From assembly GCF_000711695.1 (NCBI RefSeq), contig NW_013546971.1, positions 54,380-118,379 on the forward strand: DNA of 64,000 bases, in the 5' to 3' direction. Source of the stretch: Tilletiaria anomala UBC 951. Its lineage: Eukaryota; Basidiomycota; Exobasidiomycetes; Georgefischeriales; Tilletiariaceae. Positions 61,268-64,000 of the stretch are shown in pieces. Every line of letters begins with the position of its first letter. Position 1 is the first letter of the stretch. The notes beneath the pieces were generated by a model. The model was given only the letters and a program-made list of their open reading frames with translations. It was not told the origin of the DNA and did no database searches. Made by a program: the position numbers and the translations under genes.

Positions 61268-62882
61268 ATGGTCGACGAAACAGGGAGCAGCTCACCGTTG
61301 CTAGCGCATCTCAGCACGGGTCAGAAGCGCGTCTTTCACTTGCTCGACGGGGGAAGTTCTGATCACTCAGCAGAAGAGCGAATGCGAGAAGATGAGGCGC
61401 ACCATCGTGATCGAAAAGCGAAGGCGGCGCGTCGCGACGCGAACAACTCCGATTCTCACAGTGATGTGACCGACTTAGATGAAGTCGAAGCGGAGGCAGA
61501 GCTGACTGGCGTCTCACCTTTACCTGTTGCCAAGGGCAAGGCCAAGGCTGAAGGGGGATCAGATGATGAGGATGGGGAGGCAGCACCTGGGGCTGCTACC
61601 GTCGAGTGCATGTGGGAGCATTGCGGCAAGCACTTCACCGCGCTGAACGCACTCATCGACCATCTGCACACGGGTGAGATAGCTGAGGCGAGATATTGAG
61701 AACGCTCACTGATTCCGCGACGTGTGAATTCACTTTGTTGCATAGATCATATTGGAACGCACAAGGCCAGGTACACGTGCGAATGGGTCGGATGCCCGAG
61801 GAAAGGCAAGAATCAGACATCTCGCTTTGCGCTGCTGAGCCATCTTCGAAGTCATACAGGAGAGAAGCCTTTCACTTGCCCTTTACCAGGTGAGCAAGCC
61901 AGCCGGACTCTCATGCGTGAGTGCTTGAATGACTTACTGACTCTGACTTGTACCTTGGCAGAATGCGACAAGTCATTTACCCGATCTGATGCGCTGGCGA
62001 AGCACATGCGCCTGCAGCACCAGATGCTCCCAACGGGCACTCGGCGCGGAAAACCACGTCGTGCAGCGCGAAGCTCAATCGTAAAAGCCGGCGATGATGA
62101 CGGGGAAGAAGGCGAGGACAACGATATGGTCAGTCTGTCTGACTACGAGCCGATCGACAAGCCGCCTGTTCGTCATCATCAAACCTTCACCGACGAGCAG
62201 CTCGGCATTGAGCGTGATCCATTCGACGACGAGCAGGATGAAAAGGTGCTCCTTTCAATGCGTGAAAAAGGCGCTGAAGTCCTCAAGCAATACTGGGATG
62301 TCGGGACAGGCACAATCGTACCAGAAGAAGATGACCCAGAGACAGATGAGGAGGACTTGGCGGCGGCAGCTGCTGCGGCAGCGACTGAGCATTCGCACAA
62401 TACGCGGCGAAATTCGAAGCGCTTCAAGCCGAGTCCGATGGACTTGATCACAAATAGCATGCCTGGCCCAGGCAGTGGCACCGCCGGCGCCGCCTCTCCA
62501 AAGGAGAAATTGGAACCTACGCCGGATCAGAGGTACAAGAAGCTCTACCTGATCGAAAAGGCCAAGATGAAGTTCTTGCAAGCGGAGAATGCCGAGATCC
62601 GCAAGGAGATCAAGGAGTTGCTGCAAGAGGAGGCGAAGGCTAGTGCGCAGAAGACGGACGTGCTGGAAGAAGTCCTTACGTTGGAACTAGGGTAGGTCTT
62701 TCGATATATCTGACATCTTTCATCTGGGCGACGAAGCATTCCGTGCCACCTGTGTATTGACGGCATTTATTCCTGACCTTCCGCTTTACAGCCAAGATGT
62801 CGATGCGATCTTCTCCCCGCGAGGGACGCCGGTCCCAATGCCGACTTATACCGAACTGAGAGGTCCGCCCCCGCCTCTTTGA
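61268..62882 (+). CDS. C2H2 zinc-finger protein, Iec1-like (INO80-associated)
   Basis: Exons are 61268-61673, 61746-61889, 61962-62691 and 62792-62882, 456 aa. Three linked C2H2 fingers lie at about 115-205: CMWEHCGKHFTALNALIDHL into HTDHIG, then YTCEWVGCPRKGKNQTSRFA with LLSHLRSHTGEKPFTCP, and ECDKSFTRSDALAKHMRLQH. Introns 1 and 2 cut inside or between fingers and their removal restores the His and Cys ligands. The arrangement, with the long CPRKGK insert in finger 2, resembles fission yeast Iec1 (a YY1-like subunit linked to the INO80 remodeller). Next come an acidic region and a C-terminal coiled coil (KLYLIEKAKMKFLQAENAEI). Exon 4 supplies the tail GQDVDAIFSPRGTPVPMP. The zinc-finger call is firm; the Iec1 assignment is from memory of the family. 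Confidence 0.85.
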
Positions 62883-63221
62883 GCAGATGGCACGTGGCGC
62901 AGGCGACCAATGAGGCCGCCATCTCGGTGTACAGACGTAGTCACTCAATGGCAATGCATGATTGTACAATTAAACCAATGCTTCTAGTACAGGGGAAGGT
63001 GAAGACATGTGCTGAGATTGTGATGGGAGTAGGACCTTAGGAATGGACGATGGGAAGACATGCAAGCGGTGATAACAGGGATGTTGGACAGCGAGACTGG
63101 AAGGATGTGCCCAGGCAGATGCCCAGGTTAGTAGGGACGCTGTGCTTGTAGACAAAGTAGCCGGGCTATGCGACTCAAGACGTATATACGCACAGGCGGC
63201 GACTAGGCCTTCTTGACTGAA
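62883..63221. other. intergenic, convergent 3' ends
   Basis: 339 bp between the stop codons of the zinc-finger gene (plus) and the Mo25 gene (minus). Nothing but 3' untranslated sequence is expected. Confidence 0.5.
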
Positions 63222-64000
63222 TCATGCTGCTTGCGCCTTTGGCTGACCAGTCGACTCGATGATCTGAAGGACGTACTGCTTCTCATCGACGAACTGCTCA
63301 TCCTCCTTGTCGTTGTGGAAATTGGATAGGAAGGTGACGAGGCGCTCACGGTTCCTGCGCAAGATGTTCTCCACCACAGGCGGTTTCTTCGGGTTAGCGA
63401 CGAACTGTTTTCGAAGGAATACCGGGGTCGGAAAGAAATGGTCACAATGGACGGAAACATACCACATTCAGACACATGTTTCACATCCCCCCAAGGAATA
63501 CGACACGCAAGAGAAAACTCACGACCTTGAAAACGTGGAACGCCTCGAATTGAATGTTCTTGCTCTTGTCCTTGAGCAGGTTCATCATCAGCTTGAGGTT
63601 ATCCTCGCTGGAAATGTAGCGCGTCATGACGTTGAAGTTGGTCCGGTCGAGGAGGATCTCGCCGAGTAGCTTGAGAGATTGCCGCTTCGTCACGTAGTTA
63701 GGCGATTGCAGGAGGCCGGTGTACATGGCGAAGAACTGCCCGAAGGAAAATGCGCCGAGAGGGGAGACGCATCAGAAAATGGCCTACGAAATGATCATCC
63801 GGGTAAGGTGCAACAGACGTACCTTGTCGTAATTCCGCTCCAGGTATTCCGCCACCATCGGTTTGTGCTTGGTGAGGCACTCTTTGAAATTGGCGAAAGC
63901 GTCGCAGCTGATGCCGAACGTGGTCTTTTCAATGTAGTCTGGAAATGTGTAGAATCTGGTCCGCGGGAGGATCTCGCCGAGTAGCTTGAGAGATTGCCGC
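63222..64000 (-). CDS. HYM1: Mo25/Hym1 family protein, C-terminal part (5' end outside window)
   Basis: This is an armadillo-like scaffold of the Mo25 (CAB39/Hym1) family, which activates Ste20-type kinases and acts with the MOR/RAM polarity network. Visible exons are 63938-63823 ([20 protein letters not shown] and [18 protein letters not shown]), 63735-63523 ([60 protein letters not shown]) and 63404-63222 ([20 protein letters not shown], then [17 protein letters not shown] and stop). Splice sites are good and the frames join. The N-terminal half is beyond the right edge. The sequence next to the edge, upstream of the first visible exon, carries an exact copy of 35 nt of the following exon, which is not expected in this gene. 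Confidence 0.9.
63651..63685. repeat. 35-nt direct repeat, copy 1 (inside a Mo25 exon)
   Basis: This segment of the Mo25 exon is identical over 35 nt to 63966-64000, in the same orientation. On the minus strand it encodes [11 protein letters not shown]. Confidence 0.9.
63966..64000. repeat. 35-nt direct repeat, copy 2 (at window edge)
   Basis: Identical to 63651-63685 and reaches the last base of the window, so the repeat may be longer. The flank toward lower coordinates (GGTCCG, then a short difference) is also similar to that of copy 1. It lies just upstream of the first visible Mo25 exon's acceptor (TTTCCAG). Confidence 0.9.

Overview
The window reads as nuclear DNA of a filamentous or dimorphic fungus, most likely a basidiomycete and plausibly from Ustilaginomycotina. 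The evidence is a GC-rich sequence, genes broken by many short introns (about 50-120 bp, GTGAGT-type donors and CAG/TAG acceptors), and fungal-specific proteins such as Spg1, a fungal TRP channel, Ytp1, an Iec1-like zinc finger and fungal tannase. The lineage below phylum is inference. For every complete multi-exon model the exon lengths sum to a multiple of three and join at plausible splice sites.

Left part (1-12,100): the N-terminal part of a large disordered protein (minus, running off the left edge); an intron-containing tRNA-Pro(AGG); the septation GTPase Spg1 with a 7-nt exon; a 3-kb stretch with decayed coding fragments including a BRCT-like relic; mitochondrial ribosomal protein mL54; the spindle-checkpoint protein Mad2; and a Siw14-type phosphatase.

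Middle (12,200-40,900): a bHLH factor with a very long loop, an ING-family PHD protein, a vacuolar Yvc1 TRP channel, the small TFIIA subunit Toa2, a non-canonical poly(A)/U polymerase, a CRAL-TRIO (Sec14-like) protein, ribosomal protein eL24, a second bHLH factor with polyQ tracts, and a Ytp1-type membrane protein. These are mostly housekeeping or regulatory genes; several are divergent pairs sharing 0.5-0.8 kb promoters.

Right part (40,900-64,000): a more accessory segment. A secreted tannase/feruloyl-esterase-family enzyme is convergent with a DHA1-type MFS transporter. A gene-poor island of about 7 kb follows, holding a broken Zn(II)2Cys6 transcription factor and at least one more decayed gene. 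Then comes a secreted GH35 beta-galactosidase. This looks like a small catabolic neighbourhood whose regulator has died. After it, conserved genes return: phosphopantothenate-cysteine ligase, an Iec1-like C2H2 protein, and a Mo25/Hym1 gene cut by the right edge. The Mo25 gene carries an exact 35-nt duplication of its own coding sequence at the extreme end of the window.

No prokaryotic-type system, CRISPR array, intact transposon or rRNA gene was seen. The most unusual signals are the decayed regulator region, the duplicated Mo25 segment, the 7-nt Spg1 exon and the extended bHLH loop.
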